Origin: Lachnospiraceae bacterium
GTDB taxonomy: Bacteria; Bacillota; Clostridia; Lachnospirales; Lachnospiraceae
NCBI GenBank assembly: GCA_017938315.1
Contig: JAGBBV010000031.1
Coordinates: 1 to 64,000, forward strand
Length of the DNA stretch: 64,000 nucleotides
Reading direction: 5' to 3'
The notes beneath the pieces are model-generated. The model made no database searches. It saw nothing but the letters and a program-made list of their open reading frames with translations, and was not told the DNA's origin. This document shows, piece by piece, positions 54,293 through 63,440 of the stretch (the stretch's first letter is position 1; each line of letters begins with the position of its first letter). The position numbers and the translations under genes are program-made.

Positions 54293-55675
54293 CTAAAATC
54301 TGAAATAAAGGAACGGATTAAAAGAGCCGTCCACCAGATATGCCGTTGACAAAATGAGCAGCAATAAAACACCGGCTATTTTTAGAATCTGCCATCTGCC
54401 TGCAAATTTTTTAGCCACAGGTAAGCAGCCTATCATCGACACTAAAAAAGTAACACCATAGCTTTTCAGATAATAAAGTGCTTCTCCTGACACAACCGGA
54501 ATGCCTCCCATGCCAAACATACATCTGATATCCAGCCATGCCTCCTTCATATTTGACGCATTAAATATGATAAAACTAATAAGAAGTAAAAAAATCACAT
54601 ATAGATGCTTTATCACTTTTGTTTTGTCAAGTATCTTTAGCAGCCATCTTTTTTCTATCATCAAAATAACGCCAAAGAAGAGCCCCCAAAGCACAAAATT
54701 CCATGACGCACCATGCCATAATCCGGTAAACATCCACACTATGAAGATATTACGGATCCACTTTACCTGCGATACCCGGTTTCCCCCAAGGGGAATATAT
54801 AAGTAATCTCTAAACCAGGTTCCCAAGGACATATGCCATCTTCTCCAAAATTCCGTAATACTGCCGGAGATATATGGATAATTAAAATTTTCCGGAAAGG
54901 AAAATCCCAAAATTCTTCCCAGTCCAATGGCCATATCGCTATAGCCGGAAAAGTCAAAATAAATGTGCAGCGTAAACGCTGCCGCATACATCCAATAATA
55001 GAGCACAGATTTATCTCCCGATGCCCTAAAGATCTCACACAATGCCCCCAGTTCATTGGCAAGAAGCACTTTCTTTGAAAGTCCTATAATAAAACGACAG
55101 ATACCGCTTTCCAGCATAGCTACTGTGCTTTTTCTGTTTTCAAGTTGCCCGCTTATATCCGTATAACGGACAATTGGGCCTGCGATTAATTGGGGGAACA
55201 TGGCAATATAGGTTGCCAAAGATATGATATTCCGCTGTGCTTTTGTTTCCCTTCGATAAATATCCACCAGATAACTGATTATTTGAAAGGTATAGAAGCT
55301 GATTCCAATAGGCAATACAATATGCAGTAACGGGATTTCAGTTCCCGTTACTGCATTAAAACTTCTTATAAAAAAGTCAGTATATTTAAAATAAATAAAC
55401 AATCCTGTGAAAATTACAATTGAACCGGAAAGTACTGCCTTCGGCGTTATAGCCTTCCATTTTCTTTCCATGCTTTGCTCCAACAAAATTCCGGATACGT
55501 ATCCCACCAGAATTGAAAAGAGCATAAGCAAAATATAAACCGGTTCTCCCCATGCGTAAAAAGCAAGGCTTGCTACTAACAATACACCGTTACGACCCTT
55601 AGCAGGCATAAGAAAATAAGCAAGTAACACACATGGCAAAAAATAATACAAAAAAGGTATACTCGAAAAAACCAT
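54293..55675 (-). CDS. MBOAT-family membrane O-acyltransferase (AlgI-like)
   Basis: 460 residues with about 11 membrane helices. It has the MBOAT signature region with RRWHMSLGTWFRDYLYIPLGG and the invariant catalytic histidine in GLWHGASWNF. It passes an acyl group across the membrane for the DHHW partner. It is translated 10 bases after a DUF4358 gene. Confidence 0.94.
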   Translation of the reverse strand: MVFSSIPFLYYFLPCVLLAYFLMPAKGRNGVLLVASLAFYAWGEPVYILLMLFSILVGYVSGILLEQSMERKWKAITPKAVLSGSIVIFTGLFIYFKYTDFFIRSFNAVTGTEIPLLHIVLPIGISFYTFQIISYLVDIYRRETKAQRNIISLATYIAMFPQLIAGPIVRYTDISGQLENRKSTVAMLESGICRFIIGLSKKVLLANELGALCEIFRASGDKSVLYYWMYAAAFTLHIYFDFSGYSDMAIGLGRILGFSFPENFNYPYISGSITEFWRRWHMSLGTWFRDYLYIPLGGNRVSQVKWIRNIFIVWMFTGLWHGASWNFVLWGLFFGVILMIEKRWLLKILDKTKVIKHLYVIFLLLISFIIFNASNMKEAWLDIRCMFGMGGIPVVSGEALYYLKSYGVTFLVSMIGCLPVAKKFAGRWQILKIAGVLLLLILSTAYLVDGSFNPFLYFRF

Positions 55676-55685
55676 TTCTATCCTC

Positions 55686-56267
55686 TTACTGCACCAGACT
55701 CTCCTCGTACATTACTGCCGCCGCTTCATACTGTGCCAACAACTTAGTTTTAAACGTTTCTATTATTTCTGCATTTCCAAATGCGGAAACCACATATTCA
55801 TTGCCTACAGAAGCAATCACTAAGGTGTCAGGAAAACCGCACATCCATTGTCTGTTCATAATATTTTCTTTCAAAGCATCTGCAAATTCCTGCTGTCCTT
55901 TGCCATCTGTCAAATGGTAGGCACCACAGGTAAAAGTATTGGCATTCATCATATGCATAATGGAGGCCGCATCATCAATCATAGTAGCACTTGCCTGTGG
56001 CAAGCCAAGTACAGAATCCATTTCTTCTGCTTTTGACACATCATATTTTCCCGGTGCATCCATTACCACATTTTCAAAATCACCACCGCCAATGGGAAAC
56101 AGTTCTGCCTCTTCATAACTACTCCAGACATTAGTTAAAAGTTCTGTGGCATCGGCAACATCTACTGTTACTGCTTCACTTGTCTGGGAATCTTCCTTTT
56201 TATTTCCGCAGCCTGCAAGTGCCGCAATCATCATTACAGAAATCAAACATAAAATTTTCTTTTTCAT
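55686..56267 (-). CDS. DUF4358 lipoprotein
   Basis: 193 residues. The signal peptide ends in the lipobox LAGC (Cys at about 20), followed by a polar linker with many acidic residues and a compact domain. GKYDVSKAEEMDSVLGLP and MMNANTFTCGAYHL are distinctive. A family of unknown function, usually beside MBOAT/DHHW genes. First gene of that operon. It is expected on the outer face of the membrane, where it could help acyl transfer. Confidence 0.82.
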   Translation of the reverse strand: MKKKILCLISVMMIAALAGCGNKKEDSQTSEAVTVDVADATELLTNVWSSYEEAELFPIGGGDFENVVMDAPGKYDVSKAEEMDSVLGLPQASATMIDDAASIMHMMNANTFTCGAYHLTDGKGQQEFADALKENIMNRQWMCGFPDTLVIASVGNEYVVSAFGNAEIIETFKTKLLAQYEAAAVMYEESLVQ

Positions 56268-56359
56268 AATTCCTCACAATCTGCCATTTTATGGCCTCTT
56301 TCTTAATCTTCAACTATTCTACCACATATTATTGATAAAAAAACTTTAAAATATTACCA

Positions 56360-59140
56360 TTAAAGAATTTCTTCCACTTTTGCAATTAATTTCTTCAAAC
56401 TGTCAATGTATGTTCCATACTCTGCCAGAAGAAACGCTTCGTCTTTTTCTTTTCCGGCCATTTCGTGTTGCAGGGAAAGTTTGGAAAAATTAACAGCGCC
56501 AATATTTAGTGAATTTCCTTTTAATGCATGGGCAATCATCCCATAGTCATCCCAGTTTCTGCTTGCAAAGTGTTCTTCCAGCTGTGGTATATATGTATTA
56601 CTTTGCTTGCAAAATACCCCCAGCACTTCTTTATACAGTTCTTGGGAATTCATGCAATAAGAAAGTCCCACTTCGCGGTCAACAAAAGTCACATCTTTAT
56701 TATCCGTTTCCGTTTCCTCACCTTCACTTTGCTCTCTTACCAAATATGCCCCTTCTCCTGAATTCGCATCCTGCAATAATCCTTCAGGTACATATTTCTT
56801 TAGTAGTTTTTCCAGTTTATTTACTTCTATGGGTTTTGCCAAATAATCATCAAATCCGTAATTCAAATACATCTCTCTGCTACCCGCAATTGCGTTTGCA
56901 GTAAGTGCGATAATTGTTGTCTCATTGTTTGGATTGGTCTGATCTTCACGTAAGAAGCGGAGCGTCTCAACGCCATCCATTTCCGGCATCATATGGTCCA
57001 TTAAAATCACATGATAGGCCTTGTGCTTCGTAAGTTCCAAACATTCCTTACCGCTCATCGCCGTATCTGTCTGCACCTTTGTCCGACGCAGCAATTCCTT
57101 GATAACAGCCAAATTCATTGCATTGTCATCAACCACCAGCACTGTAGCATCCGGTGCCATAAACTGTTGCTCTTCCATAACAATTTTTTCTTTTTCTTCC
57201 TGCAAAACCTTCCAGTCCCCAATAGGGGTTTTGTCCACCACTTTCTGCGGTATGGTAACCGTAAATACAGATCCTTCCCCATACACACTTTCAACCATGA
57301 TATCTCCGAGCATCAAGTCCACAAGCTGCTTGGTTATACTAAGCCCCAGACCGGTACCTTCAATGTTATGGTTTTTGTTTAATTCTAATCGCTTAAATCC
57401 TGCAAATAATTTTGTCAGGTCTTCTCTCCTTACTCCAATCCCCGTATCCTTCACCGCAAAGCAAAGCATCACATTCTCGGAATCAATCCATTTAAATGTA
57501 GCTTTTAATGAGACGGTTCCTTCCTTCGTATATTTCACTGCATTAGAAAGAAGGTTTGTAATAATTTGTTTAATGCGAAGCTGATCTCCATAAAAAACAG
57601 ATGGAAACTTCGGATCAATATCCACTTCTATTTCTATGGGTTTTCCTGCGGCTCTTGCATTTAATAAAAGAATTTCATCCTTCATCAAGGATTTAAAATC
57701 ATATTCGCTGTTTACCAATTCAAGCTGTCCTGATTCTATCTTGGAAAAATCCAAGATATCATTCACCAGTTCCAGCAGCATATTGCTGGCACGCTTCACA
57801 TTGTTTGCATATTCCGCCACTGCTTCATTCTGATTCTCACGCAATATCATCTCGTTCATACCGATTACTGCATTAATAGGCGTACGGATTTCATGGGACA
57901 TATTGGCAAGAAACTTTGATTGTGCTTCTTTTGCCATAATTGCCTGTTGTTTTTTCTTTTCAGACTCAAATAGGTCCTGTCCTGTCTTAATAATCGCCAT
58001 AATCAGCAAAAACAATAATCCGGTTCCCAAAACCGTACCTAAGGATGTTGCACTTTCTAAGTAATAAAGAAGCATTTCCATAACAGCAGCAATCAGAAGT
58101 CCCAAAACACCGATTCCTACAAATAAATATTTTTTAGCCTGCCCCCTAACCACATCAACCGCAATCGTTCCTATCAGGCAGACGATTGAGTAGGCAAGCC
58201 CTGCATGTATCCATGTTACCATTTCTACAAATTCTACCAGTTCCAATACTTGCAGTAATGTACCACCAAATAAAATAATTGCAGAATACACAAATGATAC
58301 TAAATAAAATTTTTCGTATCTTTCCTCTTGAATATCGTTAATATACAGAAGTAATGGAAAAGGTATTAACATCAGGCACCAGTATGTCGCACTTGATAAT
58401 ACCGATATATTTCTAAAAATAATTTGGCGGAATGCACTTTCTGACAGCATCCACAATGCACATAAAAAGATTGTCCACGCCAGGTAAATCAGCGCAAGTC
58501 TCTTTTTATATACAAAGTGCAAAATGGCGCATGTAAAAACACAGAACACGCTGAGCATCAAAAGGAAAATTGCAATTACCGTACGTATTCCCGAATCCAT
58601 AATGAAAAACGCCCATATACTTGCCCAGTCACCGATATAGCATTCCCGCATATCGCCCGTATATTTTGAATCACTCACAAAGGAATAGGTCAGTTCTTTT
58701 CCTGCATCCGCTTCTGAAAGTTCTACAAAAATATATCTCATGGCGCTATTGGTCCCGAAAGGCCTTGAATTTTCAGTAGAATAACTTACCCTGAGTTCAT
58801 CCCCGACGTAAATATCTACATCCTGCCATATAACCCAGAAGCATAAATTTTCCCCGTTCTCTATTTTTTCAGGTAATTTTGCCTTTAATGTCACAACTTC
58901 CCCATACTCTGCAGGCACCGTGCCCGGTACTGATATGGGTATCCGCTCTCCCGTTTCTTTTATCTGTTCCCATTCTGTTTCAAACACACGGCAATCTGTC
59001 TTTATGGCATCCCTTTCGTCTGGGTATACAAAGCCTCCAATGATTAAAAATGCAAAAATCAAAAAAGTGGCAACACCAAAGAAAGCTTGGGCTGCCACCG
59101 TGTACTTATGTAAATTTCTTTTCTTACCTTTTGTTCTCAT
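56360..59140 (-). CDS. Hybrid histidine kinase with 7TM sensor, receiver and HPt domains
   Basis: 926 residues. Membrane helix (about 17-38), an extracytoplasmic beta-rich domain (about 45-180) like the jelly-roll sensors of 7TMR-DISM proteins, then seven helices (about 185-390) and a short coiled linker. The HisKA domain has the phospho-His in SHEIRTP (about 417). The ATPase has N-box ITNLLSNAVKY, DTGIGV and GTGLGLSI. The receiver has the acceptor D in ILMDHMMPEMDG (about 716), and the HPt has His in AHALKGNSLNIG (about 872). All phosphorelay residues are present. No output regulator is adjacent. Ligand unknown; polysaccharide or lipid signals suit the sensor type. Confidence 0.92.
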   Translation of the reverse strand: MRTKGKKRNLHKYTVAAQAFFGVATFLIFAFLIIGGFVYPDERDAIKTDCRVFETEWEQIKETGERIPISVPGTVPAEYGEVVTLKAKLPEKIENGENLCFWVIWQDVDIYVGDELRVSYSTENSRPFGTNSAMRYIFVELSEADAGKELTYSFVSDSKYTGDMRECYIGDWASIWAFFIMDSGIRTVIAIFLLMLSVFCVFTCAILHFVYKKRLALIYLAWTIFLCALWMLSESAFRQIIFRNISVLSSATYWCLMLIPFPLLLYINDIQEERYEKFYLVSFVYSAIILFGGTLLQVLELVEFVEMVTWIHAGLAYSIVCLIGTIAVDVVRGQAKKYLFVGIGVLGLLIAAVMEMLLYYLESATSLGTVLGTGLLFLLIMAIIKTGQDLFESEKKKQQAIMAKEAQSKFLANMSHEIRTPINAVIGMNEMILRENQNEAVAEYANNVKRASNMLLELVNDILDFSKIESGQLELVNSEYDFKSLMKDEILLLNARAAGKPIEIEVDIDPKFPSVFYGDQLRIKQIITNLLSNAVKYTKEGTVSLKATFKWIDSENVMLCFAVKDTGIGVRREDLTKLFAGFKRLELNKNHNIEGTGLGLSITKQLVDLMLGDIMVESVYGEGSVFTVTIPQKVVDKTPIGDWKVLQEEKEKIVMEEQQFMAPDATVLVVDDNAMNLAVIKELLRRTKVQTDTAMSGKECLELTKHKAYHVILMDHMMPEMDGVETLRFLREDQTNPNNETTIIALTANAIAGSREMYLNYGFDDYLAKPIEVNKLEKLLKKYVPEGLLQDANSGEGAYLVREQSEGEETETDNKDVTFVDREVGLSYCMNSQELYKEVLGVFCKQSNTYIPQLEEHFASRNWDDYGMIAHALKGNSLNIGAVNFSKLSLQHEMAGKEKDEAFLLAEYGTYIDSLKKLIAKVEEIL

Positions 59141-59187
59141 ACGCTGTCGCTCCTATTCAAGCAATGAATATTAACCGGTACTTTTTT

Positions 59188-59216
59188 ATCATACCACTGT
59201 TTGAACAATTAAGCAA
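59188..59216 (-). promoter_or_regulatory. Promoter of hybrid kinase gene
   Basis: -35 TTGCTT (59211-59216), 17-base spacer, -10 TATGAT (59188-59193). Confidence 0.55.
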
Positions 59217-59238
59217 CAAAGCAAGGCGTCAGTTTGCC

Positions 59239-59934
59239 TTATTTTTTCTGCTTTTTAGCAGTCTGCCAAATACCTGTCAGCATAAAAACAATGCCAAGTA
59301 TTGCTACGCAGGTCCATAATAGTTCAGATACACTTTCTTTCATCATAAGCGCACAAGCGTTAAGCAGTAATCCGCTAATTAACAGCGGTGACATTTCCCT
59401 GGGGTTTTCCGGTGCAATTCCTGTACGCTGCTCTTCTAATTTATAAATAATGTTTTTAGTCTTCGCTATCACATTGACAAGCACGATAATAAGAAGAAGT
59501 ATCACAGCCGCTGCCACAACCGCTGCAGAAACATCACCAACAAAGGCTGCCATACACTCTATGAAGAAGCAGATGAGTTCTAAAACAGTTACCGCTTTAA
59601 ACATTTTAAGGATCTTGGTGTAATGTTCGATTTTTGATTCTACATCCGTATATAGTTCAAAGGCTCCTTTGCTTGCCTCTTTGCGCAGAATAATCCAATA
59701 TCCCCAATTCTGGAGAATTTCCACTTCCATCTCACTCATCAAATCCCGGTAATCATCGCTTACTTTACCAAACTTCTCACCAAAATCTATCTGATAAGTG
59801 TATTTTCCCGGTTCCGTTTTTTCAAAATTATAAAATCCCGCATAAAAGCTCTTTAGTGCCCATCCCTGCACACTCATTTCATTTAACCATTTTGTTTCTT
59901 CATCTTTGTCAAAATATAAGTGAAATTTAATCAT
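59239..59934 (-). CDS. DUF2812 membrane protein
   Basis: 231 residues. The N-terminal domain of about 110 residues carries the DUF2812 pattern (FDKDEETKWLNEMSVQGW and FYNFEKTEPGKYTYQID are typical). It is followed by about four membrane helices (about 115-135, 140-160, 185-200 and 205-222). It overlaps the PadR gene by 8 bases, the usual pairing in Firmicutes. Function unknown; probably the regulated membrane partner of the PadR protein. Confidence 0.85.
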   Translation of the reverse strand: MIKFHLYFDKDEETKWLNEMSVQGWALKSFYAGFYNFEKTEPGKYTYQIDFGEKFGKVSDDYRDLMSEMEVEILQNWGYWIILRKEASKGAFELYTDVESKIEHYTKILKMFKAVTVLELICFFIECMAAFVGDVSAAVVAAAVILLLIIVLVNVIAKTKNIIYKLEEQRTGIAPENPREMSPLLISGLLLNACALMMKESVSELLWTCVAILGIVFMLTGIWQTAKKQKK

Positions 59935-60253
59935 TGTTCTTATCCCCCATCATCTTTCCGTTTCTTACCAGTTCCTCTAAGCGGTTAAGCTCTTTCTCAA
60001 AAGCCTGCGTTCCCGTTTTTGTGATCACATATTCCTTTTTCTTTCTGGACTCTGCATCCTGACTGTAAACTTTAATCCAGCCCCTTTTTTCTAAAGTCTG
60101 CAATGCCCCGTACAAGGTTCCTGCTCCTAAAGTCACGCGTCCACCTGTAACTTCCTCTATCTCCTGGGTAATTCCATATCCGTGATTGGGCTTTCTCAGT
60201 GCTAACAAAATATAGTAAAACGCTTCTGTCAGCGGTGTATTTAATTCTATCAT
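59927..60253 (-). CDS. PadR-family transcriptional regulator
   Basis: 108 residues. Winged helix with LTEAFYYILLALRKPNHGYGI, of which the HGYGI signature matters, then VTLGAGTLYGALQTLEKRGWI as recognition helix and wing, and a short C-terminal dimer helix. PadR-s1/LtrA-like subfamily 2 size. It begins behind AAAGGAGA, downstream of a promoter loaded with inverted and direct repeats (60267-60334), so it very likely represses its own operon. Confidence 0.92.
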   Translation of the reverse strand: MIELNTPLTEAFYYILLALRKPNHGYGITQEIEEVTGGRVTLGAGTLYGALQTLEKRGWIKVYSQDAESRKKKEYVITKTGTQAFEKELNRLEELVRNGKMMGDKNND

Positions 60254-60266
60254 AGTGTTCTCCTTT

Positions 60267-60334
60267 CGTCTCGCGATATATCGTCTCGCGATATGTCATG
60301 TCATTAATATATCGTAAGTCGATATATTTGTCAA
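60267..60334 (-). promoter_or_regulatory. PadR operon promoter with operator palindrome
   Basis: -35 TTGACA (60329-60334), 17-base spacer, -10 TATATT (60306-60311). A perfect dyad AATATATCG-N5-CGATATATT (60306-60328) covers the spacer and -10. Downstream lies a tandem 13-bp repeat CGTCTCGCGATAT at 60267-60279 and 60282-60294 (15-bp period), between the start site and the PadR ATG. Confidence 0.75.
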
Positions 60335-60336
60335 CA

Positions 60337-61557
60337 CTATTCTTCAAAAAATTTTATATCCTTCGAAAAGTAGGTTGAGGATATATAAATTTTATCAAAC
60401 AAATTTTTAATTGTAGGGTTTTCGCAGAACTTTTTTACAGGAATATCCTGCCTGTAAAATAACAGGCATCCTGCTGTTTCATTCAAATGTGTAATCAATA
60501 ATGAGCACAATGGTAATCGCATGCTACTTCTTTGAAAGTGAAGTAAATCCATCTCCACATCTTTTACAAATTCCTGCAAACTTACATGTGGTGCATAACG
60601 AAGTTTGCCCTGCCATTCATTTTCCAAATTTGTTTTATCTGCTTCCGCTATCCCCAATTCATTAGCTTTACACTCATGTGGTAGCGGACCTGCACCATGC
60701 CTAGTCACATAACTTCGGCTCACATAAACCACTTCATCCATTTCAGCACCTATCTGCTTCAGAAAATTACACGGGTTTGTAAGACCGGTCCGGGATGCTG
60801 TTACATGGGGACTATATTCTACATTTTCCGAATCCAAAAGTAGCCCCTGACCGTTTTCAAAAATAATACAATCAAAGTCATTTACAAATTTTTTTATATC
60901 GTGAATTACATTTATGTATTTTATATTTGTAAGTATTTCCTCTGCTACGTTTGCAAGAACATCAGTACTTTTCAACATTTCATCATACTCTCCCAAGTCC
61001 TTTCGTCGTAATCCCAATTCCTTCAATCGCACCGGCAAGTACTTATCGCGAATCTCCTTCAACCGCTCTACCAGTTCATCCTTGGTAATGTTTATTATTT
61101 CACCTATCTTTATGCCAAATCCGGATTCATTTCTACACTGTGCTTCATATATTCCCATACCACAGCTTCCATGTCTGTCTGATCCCCTCTTCTTTTCGAT
61201 TGCCATATTCAGAAGAACATCATCTATAATCGTAATCGAAGTATTATAATCAGAAATTATTTGGGGAATAAATCCGGCTACATGATAAAAGGCAGATAAT
61301 TCCTCTCCCAATTTATATAAATCAGGAAAATAAGTATCTGCCCAAAAAGTGACCGCATGACGAAAAGAACCGGAAGAAAGTTCATGAAACACAACACGCT
61401 TATCCGGCAAATCAACTGTGTGTCCTGACTGGGCACCACCGTTATGCCGAATCACCAACACGTTTTCGTGCTGCGAGGAAAGAAAATCCACCGCCATTCC
61501 TTTCCCCTCATCACCAAATCCTTTTCCTACTACTGCACAAATATATGGTCTACTCAA
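60337..61557 (-). CDS. Divergent adenylosuccinate-synthetase (PurA)-like enzyme
   Basis: 406 residues. It aligns with PurA at GFGDEGKGMAVDF (catalytic Asp about 16), RHNGGAQSGHTV (catalytic His about 46), FENGQGLLLD, SPHVTASRTG and YVTRHGAGPLPHE. The canonical aspartate loop (TTGRxRR-GW) is replaced by a region around NEWQGKLRYAPHV, and the C-terminus is shortened and altered. The enzyme family joins Asp to a purine nucleotide with GTP; here the GTP/IMP-site chemistry may be kept with a changed substrate. Phage PurZ proteins are one known example of such a change. Its ATG overlaps the VWA gene stop by 4 bases. A housekeeping purA role is unlikely. Confidence 0.82.
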   Translation of the reverse strand: MSRPYICAVVGKGFGDEGKGMAVDFLSSQHENVLVIRHNGGAQSGHTVDLPDKRVVFHELSSGSFRHAVTFWADTYFPDLYKLGEELSAFYHVAGFIPQIISDYNTSITIIDDVLLNMAIEKKRGSDRHGSCGMGIYEAQCRNESGFGIKIGEIINITKDELVERLKEIRDKYLPVRLKELGLRRKDLGEYDEMLKSTDVLANVAEEILTNIKYINVIHDIKKFVNDFDCIIFENGQGLLLDSENVEYSPHVTASRTGLTNPCNFLKQIGAEMDEVVYVSRSYVTRHGAGPLPHECKANELGIAEADKTNLENEWQGKLRYAPHVSLQEFVKDVEMDLLHFQRSSMRLPLCSLLITHLNETAGCLLFYRQDIPVKKFCENPTIKNLFDKIYISSTYFSKDIKFFEE

Positions 61558-62450
61558 AAGAAAAACCCTTTCTTTTTATTTTTAATTACCAGATTTTTTA
61601 TTGCATTCTTTACAACCGGCTGTGCAAGCTCTGACCACTGTCCTACAACCTTGCTCTCTTCCATCCCGTCAACTAATTGCATGGTACTAATAATAATCTC
61701 GGGAAGCATACTAACTGCTGTCGGGGGAATGCATAAAACCCGTCCCGGAAGAATCTTCGCAAAATTGGAGGGCACACCAAAGCCATTTGGTCGGATATGT
61801 ATGTGAAAAATCTCAAACTTCTCACCAGCCATTTTAGCAAGCTTCTCAGAACTGATACTCTCCGACTCATCATCAAAAATTCGCTTAATATCTTCCGATG
61901 CCAACTTCGAATGACAGTCCGCATCACCAATCGTAAACAGAAATCCTTTTTTACCATGTTTCTCAAACGCATCCGCCTGAACATGCTTCGCCGCAAAATA
62001 CCACAATAATTCAAAGTCCTCCGGCATATCTCCTCCGGCTGACTCTAGCCATAAGCTAAGCAACTGTTCTGCAATACGGATGTCTGATTCAAATTGTGTT
62101 ACTTGCAGTGGTGCCAAATCAGTCACATCACCAATCGCCGCAAACAGCATCTGCGGATCTTTTACCGGATTAGTGGAATATATTTTCATCATGGTTTCAT
62201 TCAATCCGTTTTTGGCTATTTCTGCAGACAAATACCCCATAGACCCTGTCACATCCAGCCCAATCATAATTGGTGTAGAGTCAGGATGTTCCTCAGAATC
62301 TCTGGATTCTCTTACATTAATAAACTTAGGATTAAATCTTTCTTCCATCTGGTTTGCTCTGAAAATCTGTGAAGCTGTTGATGTTTCTGTTATCTTCGAA
62401 CTATTTTTTAATTTTTTCCAATCTGCACTTGTATAACTACCTCTTCCCAT
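61554..62450 (-). CDS. VWA-domain protein with MIDAS motif
   Basis: 298 residues. After about 60 polar residues comes a von Willebrand factor A domain: IGLDVTGSMG (D-x-T-G-S metal site, Asp about 66), then GGDMPED and FLFTIGDADCH as later metal/strand elements. There is no signal peptide or membrane helix, so it is probably cytoplasmic. The N-terminal start GRGSYTSADW is unusual. It begins behind GGAGG, 26 bases after the zinc-ribbon gene, and ends by overlapping the PurA-like gene. VWA proteins often pair with AAA+ ATPases or serve as assembly scaffolds; none is visible here. Confidence 0.8.
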   Translation of the reverse strand: MGRGSYTSADWKKLKNSSKITETSTASQIFRANQMEERFNPKFINVRESRDSEEHPDSTPIMIGLDVTGSMGYLSAEIAKNGLNETMMKIYSTNPVKDPQMLFAAIGDVTDLAPLQVTQFESDIRIAEQLLSLWLESAGGDMPEDFELLWYFAAKHVQADAFEKHGKKGFLFTIGDADCHSKLASEDIKRIFDDESESISSEKLAKMAGEKFEIFHIHIRPNGFGVPSNFAKILPGRVLCIPPTAVSMLPEIIISTMQLVDGMEESKVVGQWSELAQPVVKNAIKNLVIKNKKKGFFF

Positions 62451-62476
62451 TTCCTTATTCTCCTCCTTTTATCTTC

Positions 62477-63370
62477 CTACATAGTAAACTTTGTAAAATG
62501 TCTTCCCCCTAATTCCTCTTCTATCACTTTATCCCACATCTCGAAGTCTTCATATGCATTTTCCCTGGGCTTACTCTCTAGAAATTCGATAAGCGGATGC
62601 GGTGCATCCCCATATTTTTCCCCCAACAAAGCCGTTGCTACCATTCTAATATCTTTTATGTCCTGTTTTGCTCCATTTATCTGTTCACCGGCTTTATGCC
62701 AATTGCCATATAATGCTGCTTCATGTGTCTTCGTATTAATGTAAACTGCCTCCCGCGTAATACCACCATGGCACTTATCGCAAAAGGCCAGTACGCATGC
62801 AATATTTTCTAATCTGGATATTATCCACTCTACATGTTTCGCCGGTAAGGTGCCAAACATAGCAACCGGATGTAAATTCTCATCCTTGGAATATACCAGC
62901 ATAACTCTTTCATCCGCAAGCTCATACTTCCCTGCAAAGTCCGGAAAACTTCTGCGCAGTCCCTTCATATCAGCCTGTGGGAATGTCACTTCTGACAGTT
63001 GTCTTACTGCCATATCCGCCATTTGACTCTTATCTTTTGGGAAAATATATATTACATTCCTACGGGCAGCATACATACTGATTCCTTCTTCTATACTCTT
63101 GTATATGTACTGTATGGTAATATCTGTCCCATTTTTGTCGGTCAATACTTCTGTTTCATAATCACTCCACAAACATTCCAAATATCCTTCTGCACTCTCA
63201 TCATCTGCTGCTGCGCTTAAATATTCAAGGATTCTCTTTCGGAACATTTTGTATTCTTGTAATTCATGATCATTAAAAAATTGCCTCGAACCACAATATG
63301 GGCATTTCAAATCACCAATCCGGCTAACTGCCATTTCCCCGGCACAATTTGCACACTTGAAATTAACCAA
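62477..63370 (-). CDS. Zinc-ribbon protein, unknown function
   Basis: 297 residues, starting with TTG at 63370 behind GGGGGG. The N-terminal zinc ribbon has C6-x2-C9 and C23-x2-C26 (FKCANCAGEM then KCPYCGS). A long alpha/beta region contains RRNVIYIFPKDKSQMADMAV. A second C-x2-C (FCDKCHGG, about 195) may bind another metal with nearby H residues. The C-terminus is acidic and helical (EDFEMWDKVIEEEL). I do not recognise the family. First gene of the zinc ribbon > VWA > PurA-like operon. Confidence 0.72.
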   Translation of the reverse strand: MVNFKCANCAGEMAVSRIGDLKCPYCGSRQFFNDHELQEYKMFRKRILEYLSAAADDESAEGYLECLWSDYETEVLTDKNGTDITIQYIYKSIEEGISMYAARRNVIYIFPKDKSQMADMAVRQLSEVTFPQADMKGLRRSFPDFAGKYELADERVMLVYSKDENLHPVAMFGTLPAKHVEWIISRLENIACVLAFCDKCHGGITREAVYINTKTHEAALYGNWHKAGEQINGAKQDIKDIRMVATALLGEKYGDAPHPLIEFLESKPRENAYEDFEMWDKVIEEELGGRHFTKFTM

Positions 63371-63401
63371 TATCCATCCCCCCTATTTTACATATAGCGC
63401 C

Positions 63402-63431
63402 ATTATATCACACTTTCTGCACAAGGACCAA
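63402..63431 (-). promoter_or_regulatory. Promoter of the zinc-ribbon/VWA/PurA-like operon
   Basis: -35 TTGGTC (63426-63431), 18-base spacer, -10 TATAAT (63402-63407), about 30 bases before the TTG start. Confidence 0.5.
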
Positions 63432-63440
63432 GATTTCTGC

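Noticed and set aside
56318-56360. CTTTAA/TTAAAG hairpin plus T7 after the hybrid kinase as a strong terminator
   Set aside because: The 6-bp all-AT stem, but for one pair, is too unstable to list, although the T run makes some termination possible.
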